Source of the DNA: Cymodocea nodosa
Taxonomy: Eukaryota > Streptophyta > Magnoliopsida > Alismatales > Cymodoceaceae
DNA length: 64,000 nucleotides
Assembly (NCBI GenBank): GCA_036874045.1
Contig: CM072344.1
Location: 9,458,501 to 9,522,500 of the forward strand
Direction: 5' to 3'
This document shows positions 46,162 through 57,308 of the stretch, piece by piece. Position 1 is the first letter of the stretch. Each line of letters starts with the position of its first letter. The notes below the pieces were generated by a model. That model ran no database searches. It was not told where the DNA came from and saw only the letters and a list, made by a program, of their open reading frames with translations. Both the position numbers and the translations under genes were made by a program.

Positions 46162-47832
46162 ACTTGTTACAAAAGAAAAGGAGTTAGAAAAATGAAGCAA
46201 AAGGAAATTACTTTTTAGGAAACAAATTTATCTATGAAAGAAAAATCAGATGAGGATTTAATTTCAAAGGATAATGTATGTCTAGACATTGTGCCTTACA
46301 TTGCATTTGAAAAGTTGATCAGTTCAAAATACATTGAAACTAATAGTGATAATGAAACTTTATTATCATTTTCTAGAAAACTTGAAACGAAACAAAAGCA
46401 ACAAATTAGTTCAAGCTTTTCTATTAAATCAAGCCCTAATGATAAGGAAACTAAACAATCAAAGCATTAGGCAAATAATATTGAACAAGTTATTATAAAA
46501 GTGCTTGAAAATATTGAGGTAGTAACTAATTTAGAGGCTGAATTGTCTAAAGTAAAAGCTATTGAAAAATATAAGACTCTAGAAGAGCTTAATGTTAATC
46601 AGCCTATTTTAGAATCTATAGATATAGAGTCTAAGAATTCATAACATGAACACATGGAAATATCTGTTAAAGAAAATGAAAATATATAAACATATATATG
46701 GGCTGTTGAATTTGTGGAAAATTTACACTTTGAACAATCTATAGAGACTAAATTAATGGATGTTGAAGATATTGAAAATGTTCCTTACAATGTTGAAGCT
46801 GAAGAATCAAGTTTACCTAAGCAACTTCAAGAAAATATTTTGATAGAGAAACAACATGACATTCATTTCAGAGAAGAGATTCCTAAAGAAGACTTAAATT
46901 CAGAATCAAGGCTTCAGGTATCACCTTCTAAATATAGGATACTAAATATTCAAGGTAATTTGATTTATTTTAGATCTAATGAAGTATTGTAAAAATACAA
47001 TACCTTGATTACATGTCAAGTTCTACATGCTAGACCTATTAAATTCAGGAATTTAATAGACATCAAAGATCTATTTGAGTTTCAAGGCCAAATGCAATTC
47101 TTACTAGTTGAAACGAAATGAAAATAATATAAAGAGTTTATTGCAGCTTTTTATAGTAATCTGATACAGAATGACAATCTTTTGAAAACTCAGATAAGTT
47201 AACAAGAGTTTACTTTATCTCCTAAGTTGATTTTTGAAGTTTTAGGCTTATGGAATGAAGGTGTTGTTGTTACAAATAGATTTGACATAGTTAGACAACT
47301 GGAATGGGACATTTAGTCTTTATCACAAATTCCATATGTATATTCTGAAATGAGATTAATGGAAAATCTAAATGCAGAAGCTAGGTTCATTGCAAACATT
47401 CTACATGCAAATTTATTTCAAAGAGTTGGACACAATCTGGAAGTAAGCAGAAGTTGTTTATATGCAACTTATGGCTTACTTAACAGAATACAAATAAATT
47501 GATTTGATGTTTTCACTTATCAACTACAACGTATGTGTTCAAAGTTATTTTATGGTGATGTTGTATGTCAAATCATTGCAAGCCAAGTAAATTTATCTAA
47601 CTGGCCCTTTGAAGTGAAAGGCATGAGAGCATTCAATATTAGGGATTTGCAAAAGTACCAACAACAACCACATCAACAACAACAATAGCAAAATTATTCA
47701 GATCAAGTACAACATCAACCCGAGTTACCTCCTAACTTAGATGCAGTACTGAATGATATCAAAAATAATATTAGCCATCTAGGAGATAAGATTTGTAATG
47801 TCATAGGCAATATTATTAAAAGAAATAGATAA
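46162..47832 (+). pseudogene. Env-like ORF of SIRE-type copia element (broken)
   Basis: Fragments 46234-46470 and 46714-46992 are acidic and Ser/Lys-rich. From about 47030 a conserved domain follows: IDIKDLFEFQGQMQFLL, FYSNL, GLWNEG, FQRVGHNLEVS, NRIQIN and LFYGD, then a Gln-rich tail and stop at 47830. Several in-frame stops are present. This C-terminal domain is clearly related to the env-like frame of the Athila-like elements in this window. Its 5' side is cut by an LTR fragment. Confidence 0.75.
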
Positions 47833-48273
47833 ATGTAATGTCATTTGTTTGTTTACTTGTGTTTTGAATACAAAATGTAATGTTTGTATTTATTAATTAA
47901 ACATTTGAATAATACATTTACCGTAAATGTGTTTCAAGTCTTATCAAAGTCTACAAAGCATTTAGTTGTACATACTTGTCTCTCATTTTAATACTTTGTA
48001 ATCATCTTTTTGATTAATGACAAAAAGGGGGAGATGATTATGGTTTTAAAATTTTTTTTAAGGGGGAGATGATTATGTATTTGTTGAAATTTTTGAAAGT
48101 TTTTACTTCTAAGAGACGATTTTTATACAAATAGTAGAAATAAGCTTAAATGAACTTAAGTCAACAAACTTGTTTGTTGAATTAAAATTTAACCCAATGA
48201 AGGTGCTTTATTGAGTTAAACATATTTCATAATTGATTTAATATATTTTTGTCATCATCAAAAAGGGATAGAT
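47833..48273 (+). other. SIRE-type 3' non-coding region with three PPT-like tracts
   Basis: GACAAAAAGGGGGAGATG (about 48019-48036), AAGGGGGAGATGATTATG (about 48060-48077) and CATCAAAAAGGGATAGAT directly before the LTR (about 48256-48273). The last is the terminal polypurine tract; text of the type GTCATCATCAAAAAGGG before TGTTGAG is typical of SIRE-clade copia elements. Confidence 0.7.
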
Positions 48274-50341
48274 TGTTGAGTATGATGTTTTGAAGATATG
48301 TGCAAAACAAAAATAATCATATTTAATCAATTACTATGGTTTGTGAAAGTAAATTAAGAACATCAATTAATATAGATGTTGAGTATTATGTTTTGATGAT
48401 GTATGCTAAACGAATGTAATCATATTTACTCAATTACTATTGTTTGTGAAAGTAAATTAAGAACATCAATTAATACAGAAAAAGTTTACTGATATAAATA
48501 CTTGTCTATAATGAATCTGAAATTATACTAAGTTAAATAACTAGTCGTTAAGTTATACTAACTTTTCATTTAACTAAATGTTAAGTTAACATGTGTTTTT
48601 ATTGTAAAGCATGATATGTTTTAAAAGTTATATTTCTGTATCATGTATAGTGCACATTAAGACAACTTGTTGAGTTAGTGCTTTATTTGTAAAAAAGTCA
48701 TGTGAGAACTCATTAAGTTAGTATTATGCACAGAGGGAATTTAAAGTTTATGAATGTTATAGTGTATCGCGTGAGTTGCACATGTTTAACTCGTTAAGTT
48801 AACATAACTGCACACGTTGAGTTGCTATATTGAACACTAAGGCAACGCATTAAGTTAGCGTTATAAACTTAAAGTTATTATTCTTGCACATGGTAAATAC
48901 TTTATTATTTAAAACATTTATTTATTACTAGTTCGTTGAGTTATTAAAAGATATTTCGGATACTTACAAACATAACTATCCAATATTTAAGCACATTTTG
49001 GATAGTTAGCATCTAACCTTCCGAAGGATAACTTAAGTCACGTTTCCAGGTCACGACACGTCTCTCTGGTTTTTATGGGAAAAAGATATTTCGAATACTT
49101 TGAAAACATAACTATCCGATACTTAAACACATTTCAAATAGTTACTATCTAACACCTTTTTATAAAAAAGTCACGTGAGAACTCATTGAGTTATAGGCTT
49201 AAATGTTAAAATAAGTCACGTGAAAACTCATTGAGTTAGTGAACAAAACGTTAAATTTATAAATGAACTCATTAAGTTAGTATTATGCACATGGTGAATT
49301 TAAAGTTTACGAATGTTATATTGTATCACATGAGTTGCATATGTTTAACTCATTAAGTTAACATAACTACACGTGTTGAATTGATATATTGAATACTAAG
49401 GTAACACGTTAGGTTAGATTATAAACTTAAAGTTATTATTATTGCATGTGATAAATACATTATTGTTTAAGAAATTTATTTATATATATTGGTTCACTAA
49501 GTTATCAGTAACACAACTAAGTTAGTTCATTGAGTTAACGTAATACCATAGTTGGTTCGTTGAGTTAGCGTAACATCACGAACTTAGTTTGTTAAATTAG
49601 CGACTTATATAACAGAACATGTCACATGAATTGCACATGCTAAACTTGTTAAGTTAGACGCATTGAGTTACAAGTCTACTTGTTTTACTTGTTTAGTTAA
49701 AATTAACATGACTTGTTATTACACTTGAAAAATTTTGGATAATAAAGTTTATTTTGTAGGAAATTTTTCAAAAGATCTAAAATTGATGATTCAATAAAAT
49801 TCAAGAAGAAAATATAGACTAGAACATTTCAAAAGTTCAATTTAAAAGTAACATAGAAGACGTGAAGAGTAGAGACTAATCGTAGATGAACATGAAAGTT
49901 ATGCATGAAATAGAAAATGACTATAAAAGACATAGAATTCTCGTTGATCAAAACATCCATACACACTTAAAGAAATATACTTTCAAGGATCAATACCTCT
50001 CAAAAGAAAAGCTCTCAAAAGGAAATAACTTCGATGAAGAAGAGAGATATTTGTCATTGAAGATTTGTAGAAAAAGAAAAAAAGAAAAAATATCAAATAA
50101 GAAAAAATATTTTAAATTTCGTAAATTAATTCTGTTTTGAAATTATGAAATTGATTAGATGAAATGTTATATAGATATATCATTACATCTATAATTTTTA
50201 AAGAGAATTAAATTATATATTGTAATTAAAATCTTAAATAAAATAATATCTCCACTTGTTTTAACTTTAAAGTTTTAATTATAATTAAAAATATTAAAAA
50301 ATATAATTCACCTTCTTCTTACGTAGTTATTCAATCTTACA
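48274..50341 (+). repeat. SIRE-type 3' LTR with internal duplications
   Basis: Starts TGTTGAGTATGATG directly after the polypurine tract and ends in a decayed CAATCTTACA at 50341. The first 103 bases (48274-48376) are tandemly repeated at 48377 on. A longer block of about 230 bases is repeated at about 48700-48940 and 49230-49500. TATAAAAG is at 49922-49929. It carries GTTGAGTTA arrays (about 49500-49620) and GGATAGTTA-type motifs (about 48955-49040). Confidence 0.8.
49922..49929 (+). promoter_or_regulatory. TATA-like box in SIRE-type LTR
   Basis: TATAAAAG, the counterpart of minus-strand 5019-5011 in the truncated SIRE-type LTR; both are followed by a CATAGAATTCTCG / CATGGAATTCTCG block. 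Confidence 0.55.
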
Positions 50342-51475
50342 GACATGATTGTTAAATATATCCTACGATTTAATAATTTTGGCAAATTTATGCAAGGTCG
50401 AAAATAAAAAAGGTGAACTTGAATAATTGTTGAAAAGTTCAAACGTCCCTTTCACTCATCAAAGATCGTCTATTGATCGATCGAGATCAGAACAATGGTG
50501 GCGTCCGCAAGGAGGTTTAGGACCATGTTCTTTTAGACACTAAGGCCTAAATGAAGTAATTTACCTATACATAAGAAGCCATTTCATGTGTAAATGTTGT
50601 AGATAATACAGTAAACAAGATACTGAAATGACCGGAATCTCAACTGCACATTTCCTCAATCAACCAAACTTATTAAAACAAAATATGTTGGGTTACACGA
50701 AACTTATCCTAATTCAATATGCACTAAAAGTAAAGAATTGATAAAAAGAGCAGAGTTTGAAAATCAGAAGAAATCTATGTATGAAAATATAAGAGTAGTA
50801 CTTAATAGGCTTTTAAGGCATTTTAGATTGTTGATACTTGTGTAAATTTAAAATTTTAAGAACTTTTTATTAAAAAATTTGAAAAATAAAGACTAAAAAA
50901 AACTTTAAAAATTTTAAAATCATTTTAAAGTAAATAAATATTTTAAAATGAAAGACAAAAACGTTCTACAATTTTTATGCAAAACAATCTTTTAAAAAAA
51001 CAATAATACGCAGAACCATGCCCGATCAAATTGTTACAAGTTAGTCCAAAAGGACAATCTTTAAATTTAAAAAAATTGACAAGTACCAATTCACGTGCTT
51101 AAACCATTAAGCAATCACACCGAATGACCACAAACGTGGCCAAAAAAATCAAACTATGCCGAATAATGATAAAGTTTTGATTATGCTTCCAACTCGATGC
51201 ATCTAACCCACTGACACCTATAAAAAAAAGGCAATGGTCTTTACATTTACGGCAATCTGGTAGTGTCACATAAAAGAGAAATCACCATAACATTTATGTA
51301 CGAAAGCACAAATGGGGAAATTTGTCCCCGTATAACATTTTCTGGAAATTAACGCCTTCGCTAAAAAGGTAGAAGTTTTCAATCTTCTGTAACAAAGAAT
51401 GGAGAATAAAATGGTATGGAAATATACAGAAGTGAACATGCAACTGCAGATGATGATTTTGACCAAATGTAAATA
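50342..51475. other. Intergenic and 3' flank of host gene
   Basis: AT-rich single-copy-looking sequence between the SIRE-type LTR and the stop codon of the minus-strand gene. It presumably includes that gene's 3' UTR. I see no frame, RNA gene or element here that I can support. Confidence 0.5.
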
Positions 51476-52051
51476 TCAGAGGAGTTTGCTAGTACGACGC
51501 TTTGCTGGTCCCCCAGGGAAGAGCTTCATTATCCATCCTAAAACCCTCTCAACAACCTAGAAAAACAGATTGAAACATGAGCTTTTCAAAGATTGCAGTA
51601 TAAGTTGGAAACCATGACCTTATATAACTTATACAAACATGTCCATCCACAACTTCCCTAGAGTCACGTGCAAGAGTACAACAAAGTCTATCATGTAAAG
51701 TTGCAGAGACAAAATTAGATAAACGAAGATTGGAATAAGCATTAGCTTATACTTCACAACCACAAAGGATGCAGCACAAGAAATTTACTACAAAGATGGA
51801 AGAACTCAAATTCATCCATTTGCAATTGAAAATAGAGTATTAAGTGTATAGCAAGTGGCAGAGAATAAATTAGCTTCCAAGCAACTTGCCTCATCCCCTT
51901 CATCAGTGTAGTCTGCTGCATCATGTATTATCTCATGAGTACCACCTACAGGTCTTGATTGAGCATTCCCATTGGCCATTTTCTGAGCAGCTAAAAGTTC
52001 GAACCTCCGAGTCTGAGACTCAAGCTTTTGTGACAGCTCCTTATTTAATTC
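51476..52051 (-). CDS. Last two exons of a host coiled-coil protein gene
   Basis: Penultimate exon 52051-51890 (54 codons) has a preceding AG acceptor and encodes ELNKELSQKLESQTRRFELL, a coiled-coil-like heptad segment, then an acidic end DAADYTDEGDE. Last exon 51556-51476 encodes VVERVLGWIMKLFPGGPAKR to a TGA. Both are phase 0. The 333 bp intron has a GC donor in the context GAG|GCAAGT and an AG acceptor, a known minor plant intron type. Upstream exons are not found in the window; they may lie beyond large insertions or past 64000. I do not recognise the family with certainty. The hydrophobic WIMKLFPGG tail could be a membrane or targeting tail, which is inference. Confidence 0.7.
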
Positions 52052-52850
52052 CTTAAGACAAAAGAAAATAAGTGTAAAAAATATGATGTAAAGCTCAACT
52101 ATTCACTGAAAGAATTAAACCTATAAAAAAGCACAAATTCAGAGAAATAAATATAAAACAATATGCATGATATTCAAATAATTGCTGATACATATGGTAA
52201 TATATATACAATTTTTAAACAAATAAAAAATATTGAACTCTGGAACAATGATAAAAGCTAACTTTGCAGAGTTATCTAGCAAAATTAGTCGAGAGCTATA
52301 GAGGAGGAAAGTGCGGTGTTAAGTTGATAGCTAGCCGTAAAATTTGTCAAATCTTATGAACATGATACACTCTGGAGCACCAATACAATTTAGGGATTCA
52401 AATATGATACAATCTGGATTCAAGGACTTGTTAATTTTCTAAAATTTAGGATACAACTTGACTTAGATGCAACATTTAATAAACAAACTATTTAAATTAA
52501 GTATTTAAAAATTTAAAATAACACATTTAAAGGACATAAAATAGGTATATAAATCATTCATAAAATGATATTAGAATAATAATAATACATGCATAAAAAT
52601 ATCAAAGCTCTCATATTATTTTAATAATGTGTAACTCTTTTTTTTATTTTGGTAATGTTTTTGTCCTAGATTTCTTTCCTCAAAGGTCTAATAATATGAG
52701 AAAACCAACTATATCATCCATACTTGGTAATAAAATAAAAAAGAATCAAGCCATAATCTCACCATGTGAGGTCAATCACATGAATTTTTTTTCAATGTAT
52801 TTCTATGATTAAATCTTTGATTAAATTACATAAATTTAAACATTTTCTCA
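52052..52850. other. Probable intron or intergenic sequence
   Basis: AT-rich, upstream of the penultimate exon on the minus strand. No exon with convincing splice sites and no element ends were seen. Confidence 0.4.
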
Positions 52851-53720
52851 CAATTCTTAACCAAATAGTTTTAAGCCTTTCTTTACTTTTTTAAGTTCCT
52901 GTAATAATTAATTATCTTCTCCTAACAAGTACATTTTTTGATCTAATAATATAAATAAACAACTTAAGTCAATTTTCTCTTATCTTTAATAGAACAACTT
53001 CTACTCTATTCTTAATAAATCATTTTTTAGTTTATTTCTTATAATATCATCACTTATTTAAATAATAATAACTTTTTGTATATGATTATACTTTATAATG
53101 TAGTATTCTAAGCCATAAAGCATAATCGTGCAAATAACAGTTTTATATAATTTTCCCTTTAATTTTAATGATATTCTTTTTCACATATCACTTTATAAGC
53201 ATTTATCCACTTAATTTATCATATTTAATCCTATGAATAACGTCATCTATAATTTTACCATTATTACTCATTATAGATTTTAAGTATTTAAAAATCTTAT
53301 TTACATCTCATTACCATCAAAATATATACCTTCATCATTATTCCTATTTTCATTGAATCTACATTCTATATATTTAATTTTTTACTTCTCCCATCTAAAT
53401 ACTTTAGACTCTAAAATCTCTCCATAATTCTAGTTTAGAACTAATTCCCACCTTAATTTTATCAACTAAAATCATGTCATCAACAAATAACATATCAAGG
53501 TATCCATAACTAAGACAAATAGATATAAACCTAGAGAGGACTCTTGGTGTCTATCTATTGAAAATTTCCTAATTTCTTCTCTTATAATTTTTATACTATT
53601 AACTACTCTTTCACAAAATAAAATATATCTTGTCAAATCTCTATTTTTTTCTCAGCAAGTCCATGTTGTATCTGAAGTAAATTCAATTTTTTGCTCCTAG
53701 GAATGCCAAAAACATATTGC
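52850..53720 (-). mobile_element. LINE (non-LTR) reverse transcriptase relic
   Basis: On the minus strand, codons for FVDDMILVD (FVDD at 53487-53476) match the YADD box of plant L1-like RT. They are followed by text recognisable as the conserved ESKGFR and EYMEC segments (here LESKVFRW and KYIECRFN) and by a YFDGNE block. Many stops and shifts are present. Ends are not definable and no poly-A tail or duplication is seen. Confidence 0.65.
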
Positions 53721-53958
53721 AAAGTATCTAAAAGGAATCCTAGAAATTTCCAATTGTGTTGTAATGAATATGTGTCGTAGTGATGTTTATTTAGAAGAAT
53801 GTGTGGTTCCTAGATGTGGGGAGTATTATTATGTTGGTAGGCTGTGGTTTATTGGATATCTATTTATGAATCCATTTAAAAGTTCATTATCTTTCATATG
53901 TATGTACATAACCAACACAATTAATGAAGTTAATCCTTTTCCTTTGCCCTAATCCACA

Positions 53959-53970
53959 TGGTATTAGAAC
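53959..53970 (+). other. Primer binding site, initiator tRNA-Met type
   Basis: TGGTATTAGAAC matches the usual copia TGGTATCAGAGC at 10 of 12 positions and directly follows a CA terminus. Confidence 0.6.
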
Positions 53971-54248
53971 ACCAGGGAAATTAACCATAATCTACCTTCC
54001 CACTGTCGCCATTCAGTTGCTATTGTCGCTCACTTCTGATCATTCCACCACAACCACCTCTACTTCTCCATTTTTCTCCTTCCTACTCTACAATTGCTCC
54101 TTGCTTCTACCTCACTCATCTCATTTTTGCATGGATGGAGGGAGATCCATCACTGTCAATCTATAGCCTAATCTAAGGCTACCTCTCCTTCATCTATGAG
54201 TCATTGTCTGACAAACTTGTCCTACTACTACTGCTTTTTTTTGTTTCC

Positions 54249-55739
54249 TGTGAAAAGGAATGAGATGGTGGAAGAGAAGGTATATTACCATTAACATAAC
54301 ATAAGGCCCTATATATAGAGGCCTCAAGGAAGATACAAAGACTTCTAGTAATGTAGAATCAAACCTACTACAAATACACTACTAACTCTAACACTCCCCT
54401 CAAGTTGGAGCATCCAACTTGAAATAGACTCACACATATAAAACTAAAACAAAATAAAGAAATAGATACAAGGAGATGCATAATAAATAAATAGAAGTGT
54501 AAGTAAAAGAAATGATTAAACCCTAGTTGATCACATAAGAAGACTTACACAAACATTATCAATCATCCAAAAAAAAAGTGGATTGTTAATCATTGAGGTA
54601 TCCACAAAACCCCAAATAATGTGAATTATTAATTGTTGAGGTATCCACAAAACCCCAAATAATGTGGATTGTTAATCTTTTGAGGTATCTACAAAATCCT
54701 AAATAATTTGGAGATTAATAATGAAGTATAAAAGATTTTTTGTCCATTTTTTTCCCTTCTTTTTTTCCTTTTTTTCTAATTTTTTTACTTCCACCAATTT
54801 GTTTCTGTTTTTTTTCCTTTTTTTCTCTCCCCCTATTTCCTAATATAATTTTTTCTTCTTCTTCTTCTTTCCTTCTCTTTCCCTTTTCTCTCTTCCTTTT
54901 CTTTTTTCCTCTTCTTCTTTTTTCTTCTCCTCTTTTTTCCTTTTTCTTCCTTCTCCCTCTCCCCTCCCATCCCCTCCCCTTGATCGTTTCATCTATCTAT
55001 AACCCTAATGGCTTCAAACAATGGAAACAAGGGTGAATGACTCATTGGAAAGATGCATAGGAAAAGTGTCAAAGGAGGCAACCATCAGCAAACAACCCTA
55101 ACTGTAGGCTGCAAAGGAGAAGACAACTCAAGGAGCCACAAACACTATCATAAGCTAGGACAAGTCAATGATGCATGGAAGAGTCATCATATGCTAAGAT
55201 GATGTCGAAGAAGAGTTTCACACACAAAGGGATCAACACCTCACATAGGAGATGTGTGTAGAAGGTGAGGGTTGCATAGTAGAGGAGATACACATGGATG
55301 ATGTGTAGAGGAGATAGTGTGTAGTGACAACATTGATAGAAACATGCACTAAAGAGGCTCAAACAACATTGATAAAAGCAAAATCGTGCACAACCAATGT
55401 AGGGAGGAGGGAACTTGCACAAATACATGCACGAAAGAAGCAAAGAATCAAAGAGGAGAGAGGATGGAGATTGAGAAAGTGGCAAACAAATGACTACCAT
55501 TACTAGTGGGGAGGGAGATGACTAAGATCTTCCCTCCTCCCTAAATATTTCCCTTAATGGACTCTTAAATCTAACCTAAGCTTTAATATCATGTGAAAAG
55601 AAATGAGATAATGGAAGAGAATGTATATTACCATTAACATAAGACCCCATATGTAGAGGCTACAAATACAAAAAGTCTTTTAGCAATGTTAACCTAAACC
55701 CACTACACATACACTTCTAACCCTTAACAATTCTCATCA
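54249..55739 (-). mobile_element. TRIM-like short LTR element
   Basis: Direct repeats of 145 bp (54249-54393) and 148 bp (55592-55739) start TGTTAGAG/TGTTAAGG and end TTTTCACA on the minus strand. Beside the right repeat, minus-strand TGATATTAAAGC (55591-55580) resembles a tRNA-Met primer site, 9 of 12. Beside the left repeat, minus-strand CTTGAGGGGAG serves as polypurine tract. The internal 1.2 kb has no retroelement coding. Flanking duplications do not match clearly. Confidence 0.7.
54740..54985 (+). repeat. Polypyrimidine low-complexity tract
   Basis: About 245 bases of nearly pure C/T on the plus strand inside the TRIM-like element. The frame across it is a Phe/Ser/Pro-rich artefact. Confidence 0.9.
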
Positions 55740-56019
55740 TTGTTCCCGTTGTGACATCAATTCTCTCGAGACAAGAGTTCCTCTATGTTGTTCTCTCCTT
55801 CCTATGGGAACAAACAACTACAACCCTTATTGTCACTAACTGAGTTCATCACTTTTGCATCTTGACTATTTGATTTTGATAGCTACATTAGCCAATTCAC
55901 AAGACACCTCTCCCATTCATTAGTTCTTCAATTTTCATGGGACAATCTGATACAAAGTCCAAGTCCATTGTTTTATTGTGGATTACTGGTTGCATATTGA
56001 TAGAAATGGTCAATAGAGA

Positions 56020-57308
56020 TTCCATAATTTGCCATTTGAATGGTACATCCAAAAAGTTAAATGGAAAAAACTACCTCATCTAGTCACAAAATTTTCAAAC
56101 ATTTATAGCCATGTAGGGAAAGGTCCACCACCTCACTTGTCCACCTCTAGATGTTAAAGACAACTCTTATGATGATTGGTTTGCTAATGATGTAGCCATG
56201 GTTACTTGTCTTGAAAATAACATGAAATTGAATGTCACTTGAGGAGTTAAGATGTTAAGGCATGCAAAAAAGATTTGGGGCACCCTCTATAACATGTATG
56301 GACATGAGAAAAATATATCTTATGTTTATGAGATTTATGAGCAAATCTTCTCACTACATGTATCAACTGATCAAATTTGATGTTGCCATAATGAAATAGC
56401 ACCATACAAATCTTGCAATCACTTCATTCATTTTTGGGTTACCTATTGATCTTGCATCTCAAGTTCAAGGTCAAATTCTTGGTAGTGACAATGTCCCAAA
56501 TTTTTCCTCCACATTTGCCCATGTCATGTGCCTTTCGTGTTCTACCCCACAAGGTGAGCAATCCACTTTGATTGCTACACATGGTCAAAAACATAGAGGG
56601 AATACCAAGGGTAGTCAAGGTAGTAACGGAAAAAATCGTACACCTTATCAACACTATGGTCAAATAAATCACAAATTTAAACGTTGGTTTGGAAAACTTA
56701 CTTGGGCATGAGTTGCTACTTAGACTTCTGATCCTTCTACTGATTCTATTGTGCTTGCTCTTGATCATGACACCTCTCAATGATGATGTCCAAGGATGAC
56801 TACAAGCACTTTCTATAGCTTCAAGTTATTGACACCTTTGTCATTGCCACACTTACTTCTACTTTAAGAATAAATAGTTCCATGATAGCCATAGGTGATA
56901 GCCCTTACATCATAGACTTAAGTATATCCTCTCATATGATAGGTAGTGCCAATTTATTTAGCCATGTACAATCCTTACCTGAACTTAAAAGTGTTACCAT
57001 TGCTAATAGACAATCTTGCCTTATTTCTAGTCAAGGTACTTACTTATAGGTCTCTTCTAGAATCAAACTAGATAAAGTCCTGTTTGTATCTAATTTTCCT
57101 ATAAATATTTTATCCATTAATGTTGTTATTATTCAATTATCCTACTTAGTTACCTTTTGTTTCTTTTCATTGTACCTTTCAAGGCTTACCAATTGGAAAG
57201 AGAATTAGTTTGGACTATAAGCAGAGTGGAGTGTATTGCTTGGTTCATGATGAGTGTCCACATGAACTAGTTGCATTGTTGTCAACATCAAAGTCCACTA
57301 TCATATGA
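56020..57308 (+). pseudogene. Copia gag, protease and pre-integrase remnants
   Basis: About 56290-56370 reads YGHEKNISYVYEIYEQI, as in copia gag (UBN2 type). About 56640-56700 reads QHYGQINHKFKRWFGKLTWA, a zinc knuckle whose cysteines are changed. 56903-57130 reads PYIIDLSISSHMIGSANLF (Asp codon 56915-56917), the copia protease box with DSG changed to DLS. 57171-57308 reads CTFQGLPIGKRISL and SGVYCL, the pre-integrase segment. It is heavily frameshifted and not functional. Confidence 0.7.

Noticed and set aside
49886-50140. 84-residue Lys-rich plus-strand frame after the SIRE-type LTR TATA box
   Set aside because: It is the LTR leader (R/U5) region; the equivalent minus-strand frame at 4846-5049 is diverged with no conserved protein.
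54740-55036. 98-residue Phe/Ser/Pro-rich frame resembling a membrane protein
   Set aside because: Arises from a polypyrimidine tract; no homology expected.
55165-55500. 111-residue minus-strand frame inside the TRIM-like element
   Set aside because: No domain recognised, Leu/Cys/Tyr-rich, and not supported by codon pattern; TRIM-like elements normally have no coding sequence.
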